DNA of 64,000 nt from the NCBI RefSeq assembly GCF_020184175.1, contig NC_065531.1, positions 15,893,213 to 15,957,212 on the forward strand, read 5' to 3'. Origin of the DNA: Aphis gossypii (taxonomy: Eukaryota > Arthropoda > Insecta > Hemiptera > Aphididae). The position numbers were made by a program, and so were the translations under genes. This document shows positions 12,377-24,400 of this stretch, in pieces (the first letter of the stretch is position 1; every line of letters begins with the position of its first letter). The notes under the pieces are model-generated. The model did not search any database. It was not told where the DNA came from and was given only the letters and a program-made list of their open reading frames with translations.

Positions 12377-13760
12377 GAAAATCTAGATTTTCTACAGACT
12401 CTGGTGAGTTATCGAACTCTGCTTCAGTCGGGAGCAAACAAAGTTTTATAGCAAGCCTCTTGATCTCGGTACCGGAGGATGTTCTGAGTGTTACGACTCT
12501 AATTATACCATCATCTCCAGGATCATCTCCATTTGGTAGGTGGCGTATTATCCTCTTTCATTATTACTATGTCATCAATTTCTAATGGACGTTTCTTCTG
12601 CACCCACTTACCGCGTATTTGGCATTGTGGAAGATATTCCTTGTACCACCTGTCTCAAAAAGTTTGCAAAAGGCGTTATACTTGATTCCATCGTCGAAGA
12701 CTTCCTGGTATTTCTTGCATTATATCAGGTTCAGGAAGTAAACCCACCGGTCCACCAATAAGGAAATGTGCCGGAGTGAGGGCTTCGAACTCATATAATT
12801 CACTGCTTATTAGTGTAATCGGTCTGGAATTAAGACATACTTCGATTTGGCAAACTAAGGTATTTAACTCCGATAAGGTCAACCTTGTTTTACCTATAAC
12901 TTGCTTCAAATAATACTTTGCGCTCTTTACTGCAGCTTCCCATGGGCCACCGAAATGCGGACTAGATGGTGGAATAAACTTCCATTCTATTCCTTCTTGT
13001 GTGTCATAGCCGCTCCCTCTTTGCTTATAAATGTAGACAGCTCTCTTTGAGCACTCACGAAGTTAGTCCCATTGTCGCTATAAAGGACTAAACAATGGCC
13101 CCTGCGTGCTATAAATCTTTTTAGACATGCTAAAAAAAAAGCACTTGTCATATGCTCTACGACTTCTATATGTACGACTCTTGTACTGAAACAAACAAAA
13201 ACTGATAACCATGCCTTTTTGCCAACTACGCGGCGTATACCCCTACGAATTATAAAAGGCCCTGCAAAATCCACCCCAGTAGTAGCAAAAGGTCTTGTAA
13301 TTTGTACTCGATGCTTCGGAAGAGGCGCCATGAGTGGTTCATCAAACCTAGGTTGCACTCAAACGCATTTGATACATTTTTTCACTACAGCCCGTGCGGT
13401 TTTTCTTCTACTTAAGGGCCAGTAGTTTTGCCTTAGATGAGCTAATAAGACTTGTGGTCCGCAATGTAACATTTCCTGATGAAAATTTTCGAAGATAAGC
13501 CGTATTAATTTGTGACTAGCAGGAAGGACTAGTGGGTGTTTCTGAGATTCTCTTACATTTGCATTTTGTATCCGGCCTCCAACTAATAATATGCCCTCTC
13601 GGATGAAGAGATATAAGCTTTTTACCTTACTGCCACGAGGCACTTCTTCGCCGTTTTTCAAGGCAGATATTTCCTTACTGAAGCATTCCGCTTGCACTCG
13701 CTTTATTAGTATTAACTTGGCTCTTTTTAACTACTATCAGGTACCCTTAGGCCTGTATGA
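12377..13760 (-). pseudogene. BEL/Pao pol remnant: zinc-binding, integrase core and C-terminal domain
   Basis: Three minus-strand open blocks follow one another: about 13740-13359, 13358-12987 and 12985-12676. The first holds a His/Cys region ending KKCIKC, typical of the integrase zinc domain. The second holds GVDFAGPF and YSDNGTNF, which carry the two Asp of the D,D-E integrase core. The third holds GGPWEAAVKSAK with the Glu, and LNSRPI and LTPAHFLIG of the BEL C-terminal region. The first two blocks are in the same frame, separated only by a TGA near 13359. A frameshift near 12985-13010 separates the second and third. Further stops lie between 12676 and 12520, and a recognisable tail (VVTLRTSSGTEIKR) reappears before the polypurine tract. 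Confidence 0.85.
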
Positions 13761-13818
13761 CTCTTGTTTCTCAGGTAATCAACAAACAGCGATAGCCAAG
13801 CTATTGAATGCACAATTA

Positions 13819-13980
13819 AAAATATGATATAACACACGACACAATGACAATTTAAAAAGATCTTAATATAAATTTCACAACACAGATAACATAAACTTAA
13901 TCTAACGAGTTAGATATTGACCTAATTAGTGGTGGCCTGGGCGGCCGGCCTATTTACCCGACCCGTTATCAGCGCCGACA
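13819..13980 (-). repeat. Truncated 5' LTR of the BEL/Pao element
   Basis: Nearly identical to 12138-12364 except for a missing segment of about 65 bases (the GT-rich run and one palindrome arm) and scattered substitutions. It ends CGACA followed by the ATTTT duplication. The rest of the LTR has been deleted, together with the 5' half of the internal region. Confidence 0.85.
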
Positions 13981-13985
13981 ATTTT

Positions 13986-15739
13986 AAAGAATTAAAGATA
14001 AAAAAACCGAATTTATCGATTTTGCAATTATGGAGGTCTCAGAGGTTTTTATTATATACAACGAATTCAACATCTACATAATAATTATTTAGTATAAGTA
14101 GTTATCTAAAATATAATTAACAGCTTGATGTTATACTAATAAATATTATTTATCTTTTTCATGTTTTACGTCGTTATTCATTTGTATATACAAAATCATA
14201 TTTGTTTAAACTTCTCTAAATTAACACGCTAATATCAATAGATAAATAAATTATCATATGAATACTGTTTTCATACTTTTTTTTTTAATTAATCGGGAAT
14301 ATTTAAAAAGTTCATGTATTGTCATCATATAGTACTTACTACAGATATCTACATGCTGAATATTTGAATTATCGCTCAGTAGTGAACTTTTACTGACGCT
14401 TAACGAAAATATATACCTAGATACCTATTATTTTATTTTACGTTCTTAGTTAAAAAATTTAATAGTTTACTCGTATAAACTAATTTCAATTTTATCTTCT
14501 TAAAAGATATCACAATAGGTCAATCAACGTAGTTTAATTATATTCTTAAAGTAAATAATCCTATGAGCCTAAATTTAGTACCAATTATAAATCAGAAACG
14601 TGAATTTGATATCTTTAATTATTATTTATATATCAAATAAAAAAAAGTAATAATTTTATTATTTTATTTTTTAAATTCCAAACAGAGCGACAAATACATT
14701 GATTTTACAATGATGTATATATTATATTTTTTTATATATGAATAAACTTTTAATAGTAGAAAATATGTTTCAGCATTTTTTTTTCTGATAAAAAAGTGAG
14801 TGTAGATAGTACTTTGTGAGAAGAGGAGGGATAAAAGTAAATAAAAGTAAAAAATCCCTTTGTTTTTTTTTTTTTAATAATTACCATAAGTAAATAACAA
14901 AAAAATGGAAAAGATAGATACGTACCAGATACAATAGATATTGAATATGCCAATGATTACTGAAATAGATGCGTTAAATTTTAATTCAATGATATATTGT
15001 ATAGGTACGAAAACCGATTCCAAGCGAAAACGTTCCAGAAATGGCCAGCCTATAACATAAAGTACATTTTATTATGATGTAAATTTTTTTATTTCGATAG
15101 AATTATGGCAAGTTATTTATTTAATTTTTTTCTGAAAATATTGCATTTATCATAATATTAATATTAACTTTTTAATGAATTCTAACTTATCGTAAAACAG
15201 AGTGATATAAAAAGACAATATTTTATTATAAATGTTTTTTAATATATAGGTAAGTTAAAAATTGTAAGTCCCCACAAATAATATTATTTAAAAATTATAA
15301 CAAAATATAGAATATCGTTATGAAATACTTGTAGTTTGTAAATTATTTTATTATTGATAAATTTCGTAAAAAAATGTATACTTTAAATGCATAGGTATAA
15401 AAAAAAAATTGTACATATTTATTTTGAATATTTTATACAGATATTAAAACAACTTATGTGGAATCTTAAAAGTAAATTTTTAAGACTTTTGGTCAAAAAA
15501 TTAACTTTTATCATCGTTACTTATAGAAAAAAAACTAAAATATTCACATGCCAATAAATATGTTTTTTATGGCATCAGTTTTAAAAAAAGAAGAAGAAGA
15601 TGTTTGAATTTTCTACCAAATGTTTAAATTATTACTTTATTATTTAATTATTTATTTTTATTATTATTTATTTATTACATTTTGGTGGGATTTAACCTAA
15701 CAGTAACTCAATAAATTTTAATTTTCGAGCCAGAATTAA
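13986..15739. other. AT-rich spacer, no gene seen
   Basis: No coding motif. Around 14985-15050 there is a degenerate relative of the dispersed repeat at 15740 (phrases resembling its CAATGATA...CGAAAA...GATTC section). Confidence 0.5.
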
Positions 15740-17470
15740 AGGGTAAAAAGTCGGCAAGTGAGTACCGCTCTGCTGTACATTAGGTGCTGTATGGATCATT
15801 ATTATATATTATAGGAGTGTTAAATTTGAATCCAATGATAGTTATCATTGTATACGAAAAACGATTCTGAACGAAGATGATTTGTCAGCCTAGGATATAA
15901 TTTCTAGTGGTTGGTGAAAAAGGTGGTTTAAAAAAACCAGCTTATATTAAAAAATATTTTGAAAATTAAATCACGTAAAGAAAACGCGAATCTTAATAAC
16001 TGGTAAAATTTTCAAGTATCTACGACTTATACTTTTTGAATAATAACAAATATTTAAAATCGTTTGAGGATAAATCGTTATCATTACGCTATTTCGTTAA
16101 AATTTAAAATTCAAACGCACTTAAAATTTTTCCTATAATGATGCTTCGAGTTTTCTCTATAGATACTTGAAGGTAAACTTATGGAAAACTTAGTGTTGTA
16201 TTTTTAATCCTTAGTTATAAACACAAAAAATTTTATGATTTTTCAACTTCAAATATTTCGCAAATATTCATAATTTTGACGAATTTTCGTCAAAATTAGA
16301 ACTTCAAATGCTAATAAAAAAAAAATTGTGCCTATGTATTCTTATAATTTTTTAATCACTATAAGAATAACATATGAGGAACTTTGTATTAAATTTTCAA
16401 GTATTTTGATAGGGCCAAAAAAATTTTATCGACACTTCAAAAATATTTTTTCAGAAAAATTGAAAATTTCAGTTGTCTATAAATAGCTCAAAAAAAGTCA
16501 AAATATTTTGAAATTTAAATCACGTAAAGAAAACGCGAATCTTAATAACTGGTAAAATTTTCAAGTATCTACGACTTATACTTTTTGAATAATAACAAAT
16601 ATCAAAAATCGTTTGAGGCTAAACTGTTATTTAACGCGGTTTTTGTAAAAATTTAAATTTCAAACACTCATAAAAATTTTTTGCCTGAATCCGGTAGAGT
16701 TTTTTTACAGATATTTGAAGAAAAATGTATGGAGAACCTTGTACCAAATTTTCAAAACTTAGTTATAAAAGAAAAAAATTTTATGATTTTTCAACTTCAA
16801 AATTTCTTGCAAATTTTCGCGTTTTCGACAGATTTCGTAAAAATTTGAACTAAAAACGCTTATAAAAAAAAATTGTGACTAACGATTTTTAATTTTTTTT
16901 AGCTACATTAAAAACAACTCATAAGGAACCTTGTATTAAATTTTCAAAACTTTTTGGTCATCCAAAAATTTTTTATCGACACTTTAAAAAAAAATTTTCA
17001 AAAAAATCGAAAATTTCAGTAGTCTATAAATAACTCAAAAAAAGTCAAAATTTTTTGAAAATTTAACTATATACGGATACCACTGACATTAACATTTGGT
17101 GAAAATTTCAAGTATTTTCAGTGATTAGTTTTTGAATTACAACCATAAAAAAAAATCGATTTGGTCGAAAACTGGTTTTGCGTAAAAATTGCCGTTTTTC
17201 CGTCATTTTTTTTTTTTTTTCTCGATTTTTTTGAAAACTGTTGGAAAATGTTAACTTTTTACCTCTATAATGCACCAAGGATATTCACTTTTACATCGGA
17301 AACCACCCCCATTGTTTGAAATTGGAGCATTATTTCGACTAGTTATGCTGTACACAGACACAAAAAAAAAAAAAACAAAAAAAAAAAAAAAAACATACAT
17401 CATTGTAAAATCAATACATTCTTCACTCCGTTCAGAATCTAAAATTACTAAAAAATTTGTTTTATATTTT
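15740..17470 (+). repeat. Dispersed aphid-type repeat with internal tandem duplication
   Basis: A block at 15955-16100 recurs almost unchanged at 16500-16640, about 545 bases on, sharing CACGTAAAGAAAACGCGAAT and then TCAAGTATCTACGACTTATA. Phrases such as TTTATGATTTTTCAACTTCAAA also recur within each unit. The 15830-15890 head reappears inverted at 30880-30965, and the tail (ACACAAAAAAAA, then AAAATCAATA) reappears at 53470-53525. It is non-coding; short open frames here have no coding signature. The tail is A-rich. Class is uncertain: a non-autonomous element or a satellite-like unit. Confidence 0.75.
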
Positions 17471-20400
17471 GCTTAGATTAGATAGTTTTGAAGATGTTCG
17501 TGGTTCCTAGATACATTTATGATATGCTAAACAGTAAGTATCTTATCCTACATAAATTATACCATTATCTATATTACGCTAATTAAGAAGCTTTTTAAAA
17601 CATAAACTTATTCATTTTCTTTAATTTTCAAAATAATCAACTATATCAACAAATATTACTTTACTCAGTATTTTTTTTTACTGTATAAGAATAAGACATT
17701 TTGTGCAAATAATATGTTTAAAATAAATTTGGTGATACATAATTAACAACTTTTTACACATTGAATTTGCTTTAATCAATGTTTTTATTAGTTTAATCTA
17801 TACGACTATTATTATACTTATTTAAAACTAAAAAAATAGATAACATGTTTATTTTAACTTTGAACTGTATCCTAATTAATATTAAATCTAATCAAATTAA
17901 GTTGTTAAAACACATGTACCCATACAGTAGTATTATCTGTAACTTTTTTCGATTATTGGTACGATTCGTATCTATGCCTTGAAAATTTCCTACAGGCAGT
18001 TTCAGTTTAATATTCTATACCCAGCGTTGTAAATTTTTTTTTAATTATGAATGGTATTGTTTGATCTTCGAGTGAACTTTAGAATCGTATTCAAAGTCTT
18101 GAATTAGTATTTATTGGCAACAACCATGTCAATTTTATAAAGTTTAGTTTTCTAATACTCTCTGTCTTCAGGGAATCAATAAAAGGTTGGATTGAATTTT
18201 ATCAATAGTTAAAACAGCACAAATTATGTATCCCCAAATAAATAATTTAGACTGAATCAATACAAAAAGACGTATTATACTGAATAAACAAGATAACTTT
18301 TTTTTTCAATTTTTAAAACAGTAAATTTAAATAAAAAGAACCAAAAACACAAATTATATCACTTATATATTCATCTCTCAGTTAACATAATAAGTAATAA
18401 CGTATGACATAAATGTCTCCAACAACAGCAAAGAAATTATTTAAGATAAAATTTCTTTTAACGAGTTTTAAAAAAATAATTTACTATAATTAAATATTTT
18501 ATCATAATCATAACCTATAATTATATATATTCAATTTATAAATACCTAACTAATGTGAATAATAAGTCTCTATAAATCCAAAATTAATATAAATCACGTA
18601 ACGTTAAAACAATATATACTTTAGATAACAATTGTTTTAATATTTAAAAGTTAAAAATAATTTACAGTATTATATAAATTGTATTCTACTGTAAAAAAAA
18701 AATATAGTAGGTGCATAAAATAACAATCAGAATAAACAATTGAATAAAAGAAATAAAAAAAAATATATATATATATATTAAATATATATATAAATTATAA
18801 TATTTCATAATTATCAGTAAATAAAATATAATATTTATAATACCAACATATTCAATGACTCTCTCTATCTAATATTAAAAACTTTCGCATGTCAAAAGAC
18901 ATATCTTAAAAAATTCTAAACCAGATAAATTCCCTTCAAATTAACAGTCAAACCATTAATATAATATTACGACATTGAGTAATATAAAAAATGAATACTC
19001 AATTAGTGGCAACAACAATGTTCAAACTTAAAATCACACTGAACTTAATAATATTAAAACCGCAGTATACTCTTAGCCTAGTTTTGACTTATAAAATCGG
19101 GATAGATAATCGACAAACACATTGATTCGGACACACTTCCTTGACACACAGACACCTAAAATATACAGAACCAGATCAATGACAAAATTAGGATGAAGTT
19201 AAAGTTTAAGAGGACGTTTTGAAAAATCTTTTTAACTCATTTATACTTAATATTAAATAAAATTTTCATAGTATCGAATTTAAAATGAGAAATATTATAG
19301 GTATCTAATAAGAGGTTTATTAGAGGTTTAACATTAAAATATAACAATAATAATGAAGGTAATAAAAAAAGGTATACATTATTATTGTTATATTTTAATG
19401 TTAAATCTAATCATGAACATTTTAAAATTCTAAATCGTTTATGCATTTTAAAAGACAATGCTTACAGATCCTCTTAGACATTTTGCTAGGACATTAAAGA
19501 ATTGCAAAAATACGAAAACATGATATCAGAAAAATCCAAAAATTTCCAGGCAATCTGTTAACATTGGGACCGGACGAACAAAATATTAAATGAAATATTT
19601 TTAATTTATTAAAACTTTATATGATTTAAACTATATATTATATAATACTTTTCTGATTGTTTTTCTCTCTTTAAAATATGTATATATAGTTAGCTTTAAG
19701 CCAATAATCTTTAGATTTGTGGCCTAAGAATTAATAATAATAATAAAAACATATTATATTATATAATACCATACAATGCAGATAACAATATTAGCTTGGT
19801 ATTTAAGTATACCACAATACACACACATATACATAGTATATTGTATGGCTAATTAAATTATGTAAAATTTTAAATACAGACTGCGTTGTATTTTGATGAT
19901 GTATAAAGATTACAAGAAAAATACTCGTTTTGTTTGACAATATTTTGCTGAATTATTAATATTTATTTGGTGTTATACTAATTATTATGTACTCCCTAAT
20001 GAAAAAATCGATGCCATTTCCATAACAAAGTGTTAAGAACAAGTGTTAAGAAACAAATTATTGAAATCGACTTATAGTTATTTTAAGTTGGCAACGATTT
20101 AACAAGTGGTTTGATTAGAAAAAACGTCACTTGCTCGTTTGTTACATCTTGACAATAAACGATCAATGAGTATACCTTATACGAATATACGACATACCTA
20201 CCTACTATAGTCTATACTCTATAGCACGTGGTCTTTAGTACCAAGACTATACAAGTCTATACTACACTATTCTCGTATTATTATGTATCACAACAAAATC
20301 CCCTCTTTACTCTGTATAAAAAAAATGGTTGAGTAAAACAAAAATACGCGTTATGATAAATTGATAATATTAACATAAATAAATAACATGATAATTTGAG

Positions 20401-21180
20401 CATGGAAAACAACGAAGTTTACACGGTTTAAATGATTGAACTCTGATTCAATATAATATAATTATTACATATTATAGATACCTAATTGCACTGTCGTAGC
20501 GTCTTTTATTTAATTCACACCACGGAATCGTCACTGGATATACCGTACCTACAACTCAATTCACGTATTACCATTGATAAAAATATTATATATTTATCAG
20601 TATTTATAATCAATGGGACCACGGAGTACAGCGGTTACAATCGGTATGTACTCGGAGTAATAATCTACGATTTTTTTTTTTTTTTTGATCTTAGTTTGTA
20701 AACCTATTTGAATCGTGTACGACTTTAACCAAGCAAAGTTATTTTTTTAATCATATTATACGGGTTTTTCGATGGTACTCACTAGGAAAATATCGATGCT
20801 GTGACACGTATTTTATTAAGTTAATCAAACACACATCACAACAACATAATATTATCACGGATTCAACCAACTACGCCGGGCAAATGATTTACGATGGTCG
20901 AAGCGTAGGCGGTGTCACCGAGTAACCGAGTGACGACGACCGCGGGTTGTATACGTGACGCAGTTGTTGTTATGAAACAGTTTCCTCGTTGATAAGCGAT
21001 AAACCTCGACCTGACGTCGTCTAAGTACAGTAACCATCGTAAACAACATTAGATAGGTATATTGTATGCGAGTAGAAAGAGTACAAGCACACATTAGACG
21101 GTATTTATTTTTATTATACACGGCACCGAGCAAACATTGGAATCATCGTGCGATAAGATGACGGCCTAACTCACGCCCTG
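17471..21180. other. AT-rich spacer upstream of esterase gene B
   Basis: No gene recognised. It holds a TA-rich run near 18760-18800 and a long perfect hairpin at 19328-19404. GC content rises after about 20870 towards the promoter of gene B. Confidence 0.5.
19328..19404. repeat. Perfect 28-bp inverted repeat (hairpin)
   Basis: TTAACATTAAAATATAACAA plus TAATAATG (19328-19355) is the exact reverse complement of 19377-19404, with a 21-nt loop. A few flanking bases (ATTAG) also pair after a small bulge. A stem this long could be a small-RNA precursor or a compact palindromic MITE. The AT-rich, partly simple sequence makes a chance or palindromic-slippage origin possible. Confidence 0.6.
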
Positions 21181-21405
21181 TATAAAAGCATCTGATGATG
21201 TCGATGAGGTCTCGTTATAAAGCCCACAGTGTGTGATCCACCGGTAAAGAGTGTCGCTGTCGCCCGTCTGTTCAACCGAAAAATCGTGAAATCGACTAGC
21301 AAGTAACGTTATCACGTACATAAGTCACCGCATTTTTTCGTACAGAAACATTGACCAACGCCTAAATCGTATATCAATATTATTACTTCCTGAGAGCGCT
21401 TAGCA
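21181..21405 (+). promoter_or_regulatory. Promoter-like TATA box and 5' UTR of esterase gene B
   Basis: TATAAAAG at 21181-21188 lies in a GC- and CpG-richer stretch (20880-21400) that stands out from the surrounding AT-rich DNA. Transcription from about 21210-21230 would leave a 5' UTR near 180-200 bases before the ATG at 21406. No other strong core element was fixed. Confidence 0.5.
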
Positions 21406-24400
21406 ATGACCAGACAGACGTGGTTTATCGTCGCGTACGTTTGTCTAACGTCCGCGGCGATCTGCTGCGCGTTGACGTCGTCGTCAGCGCCACTGCCCAG
21501 AGTAAGGGTCGAATCCGGTGAACTTTCCGGCAGCATAGACCACACGGCCGTCACCGGCCGACCGCTGTACGCTTTCCTGGGCATACCGTACGCCAGTCCA
21601 CCGGTCTACAAAAACCGTTTCAAGGTGGGTGTGTATTGTGTAACGACCTCCGGTGATTTTGTTATTATGATGATAATGTTAAATGATATTTTAAGCTTAC
21701 AACAAATAACACTTAACATTAAAATAAAAACAAAATAGAAAAATTATGTTATATATAAATAGATTATAATATATCTCGATAATATTTCTATCATATCATT
21801 ACCAGTTTTAATGGCTGGGTGATCGGGATCGATAAAAATACATTTTAATATTACAAATTTATTAGGACTCCATTCCTAAACGATCAACCTTATTCTTTGA
21901 GATAAATAAAAAATTATACATCTATAACTAAGTATAGTTTTAATAATCAAAATTTGGGTTTTGAAAAAATCTCAGGAGATGCGAACGCATATGATATCGA
22001 TGGTATTCTTTATCGAGAAACACTGATAAAATAGTTCGTGTGAATACTTATATATTATTATATAATTCATAATAATTAATTCTTGTATTTATATTAATGA
22101 CCAAGTTTCACATTATAGAAAACGATAGAGTTTAAACAATAATATTATTATACAGTAAACAAAATAATGTACATGTATAATTCCTAAGGTAATACGAATA
22201 CCTATCATTAATTATTTTACATTACACTATATTATGTCAAAACTTGTATTACATTTTCAATACATAACCATTAAAATTGAAAATTTTAGATATTTATACA
22301 AAATATTACGAAATAATACCCAAATGTTCGTGATTTTGTAAAAAATTTGATTTACATAACATTGATGACAATTATTTAATTTAACAGTATCATTGTCAAG
22401 ACTGTCCTGCAGATAGTCCAATATAAGGGCTCGTTTATTTATTCCTACCACTCACTCCCATCTCACCGCTGAAACAACATTTCTTCTTTTTTATTATTCA
22501 AAATCGAAGTAATTTAGTAGAATTTTGTGAATTTAATATTATTAATAATATTGTGAAGTATATTAATAATTAATAATTAATATTATCTAATTTTATAGGA
22601 ACCACAACCAGTAAAACCATGGGTGGGTGTGTGGAACGCCACAATACCCGGCAGTAATTGCATAGGACTAGACCATGCAAAATTCAAAGTAGTCGGAAGT
22701 GAAGATTGCCTGTATCTCAATGTTTATACTCCAAAAGTAAGTAAATAGTATAATATTTTAATAACAATTAGAACTATGAATTTTCTTGTTTCATACCAAC
22801 GTCCAACGGTTACATCAAATAGTTTGAAATAAATAAGTTGTAGGATATATTTATATTGTTATTGTTATATCGTTATGCCTATATATATATTAAGTATATT
22901 AATAACGTAGATACGTAATAATTTGTATGATTCGGCATTATATGCCATGCTTAGACGCCTACTAGTCATTATTGAAAATGACTAAGTAATAATATACATA
23001 ATTATAAAACTTTTACCTAGTCCATTACACGTAAATCTTAATATTATCTACAATATATATTATATTAAAGTATATAAATTATCAATATGATAAAAATAGT
23101 TCTAATAAACCAATTTACCAATTACCAATTTACCATTGATCTATGATATATAATCCATATAACTAATTGTTAGCACCAATTTACCACGTGACAAACATTC
23201 AAAACAATAGTGTACAACTCAATGGCCCATGATGTGCCATAAAAACAAAATTAATTAAGGACTTATACGAATAAATAATCGACAAAAATATTTAATTATG
23301 CGATTATGTGTATTTTATACAATAAACTTAGTGGTGATTCGTGAGTGAAGGATCTAATCATTTGGAAAGTGTTGAGTAAATTACTTTAAAAAAAATAATA
23401 AAACTATACGTTACTCGTTACAATAAATATTTTCATTTAAATTACATTTGCGTCAAGCAAAATTGTTTTTATCACGTTAATTTACTTATTTATTCAAAAA
23501 GTAAAATGTTACAATTATCGTTACTTTAAAAAAATATATAGATACATCAGTAATTGATGAAAAATAATAATATTTAATTGTTATTTAAGATTTTGGATTA
23601 CTCACAAATCATAAATCATAATTAATTTTAATTCAAACTATTTTTTGAATCTGGACTCAAAAAAAATTACTTTTCACCATTAACATTAATTTCTGAGATC
23701 TTTAATATAATATTAATTATTATCTTAAAGTCTGAACTTTTCGAATTTTTAGAAATTTAATTGGTTTTTAGTTTTTCAAATATTTTGGCTCTAGGTTTTA
23801 TTGACGTTTTGTCATTTTTAACTTATTTTAATAATGTCAAAAATAATACGTTACACCATATAAACTACGCTTAAAAAGTAATTTCGTTACAAAAATTTAT
23901 TGTAATTTGCGTTAAACTATTCAACACTGCTAAAAATGTATCACGATACAAGATACAAAATACAATTTATATCTAAGATACTGCCTAACCCTGATAATAC
24001 TATACCTTATAAACTTTCAATAGGTATATTATATAGAACTCAAATAATATAATCGATCTATTACGATATATTCGAATATATCGGTCGATATGGTCGATAT
24101 TCAGTATAATGATATAATATAAATGTCGAAAAAAAATCACCTCGTGTATGTAATGTATGTTGATGTATCTTACGCAGTTACCTCAAGAAGGGCTTATACC
24201 CGGCGGTCTGATGAACGTGATCGTGTACATCCACGGCGGCGCGTTCCAGTTCGGCGCGGGCATCGGTTATGGTCCACACTATCTTTTGGACAGCGAAGAT
24301 ATCGTTTACGTATCGATCAACTACCGATTAGGACCTTTGGGATTCGCGAGCACCGGAGATGACGTATTGCCAGGAAACAACGGCCTCAAGGATCAGGTGG

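Larger units (their letters stand above)
11133..13980 (-). mobile_element. Deleted BEL/Pao-type LTR retrotransposon
   Basis: The borders are exact. The 5-bp sequence ATTTT at 11128-11132 is repeated at 13981-13985 as a target-site duplication, and the element begins TGT and ends ACA. Read on the minus strand it runs 5' LTR remnant (13980 down to about 13819), pol C-terminal remnant (about 13760-12377), polypurine tract (12376-12365), 3' LTR (12364-11133). The integrase and C-terminal regions resemble BEL/Pao Pol. Gag, protease, reverse transcriptase, RNase H, the primer-binding site and most of the 5' LTR are missing, so one deletion appears to join the 5' LTR directly to late pol. The coding remnant has an in-frame stop and frameshifts. 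It is not autonomous. Confidence 0.88.

Noticed and set aside
17270..17476. Plus-strand 68-codon frame
   Set aside because: Lies within the A-rich tail of the dispersed repeat; its Lys/Thr run is poly(A) translated.
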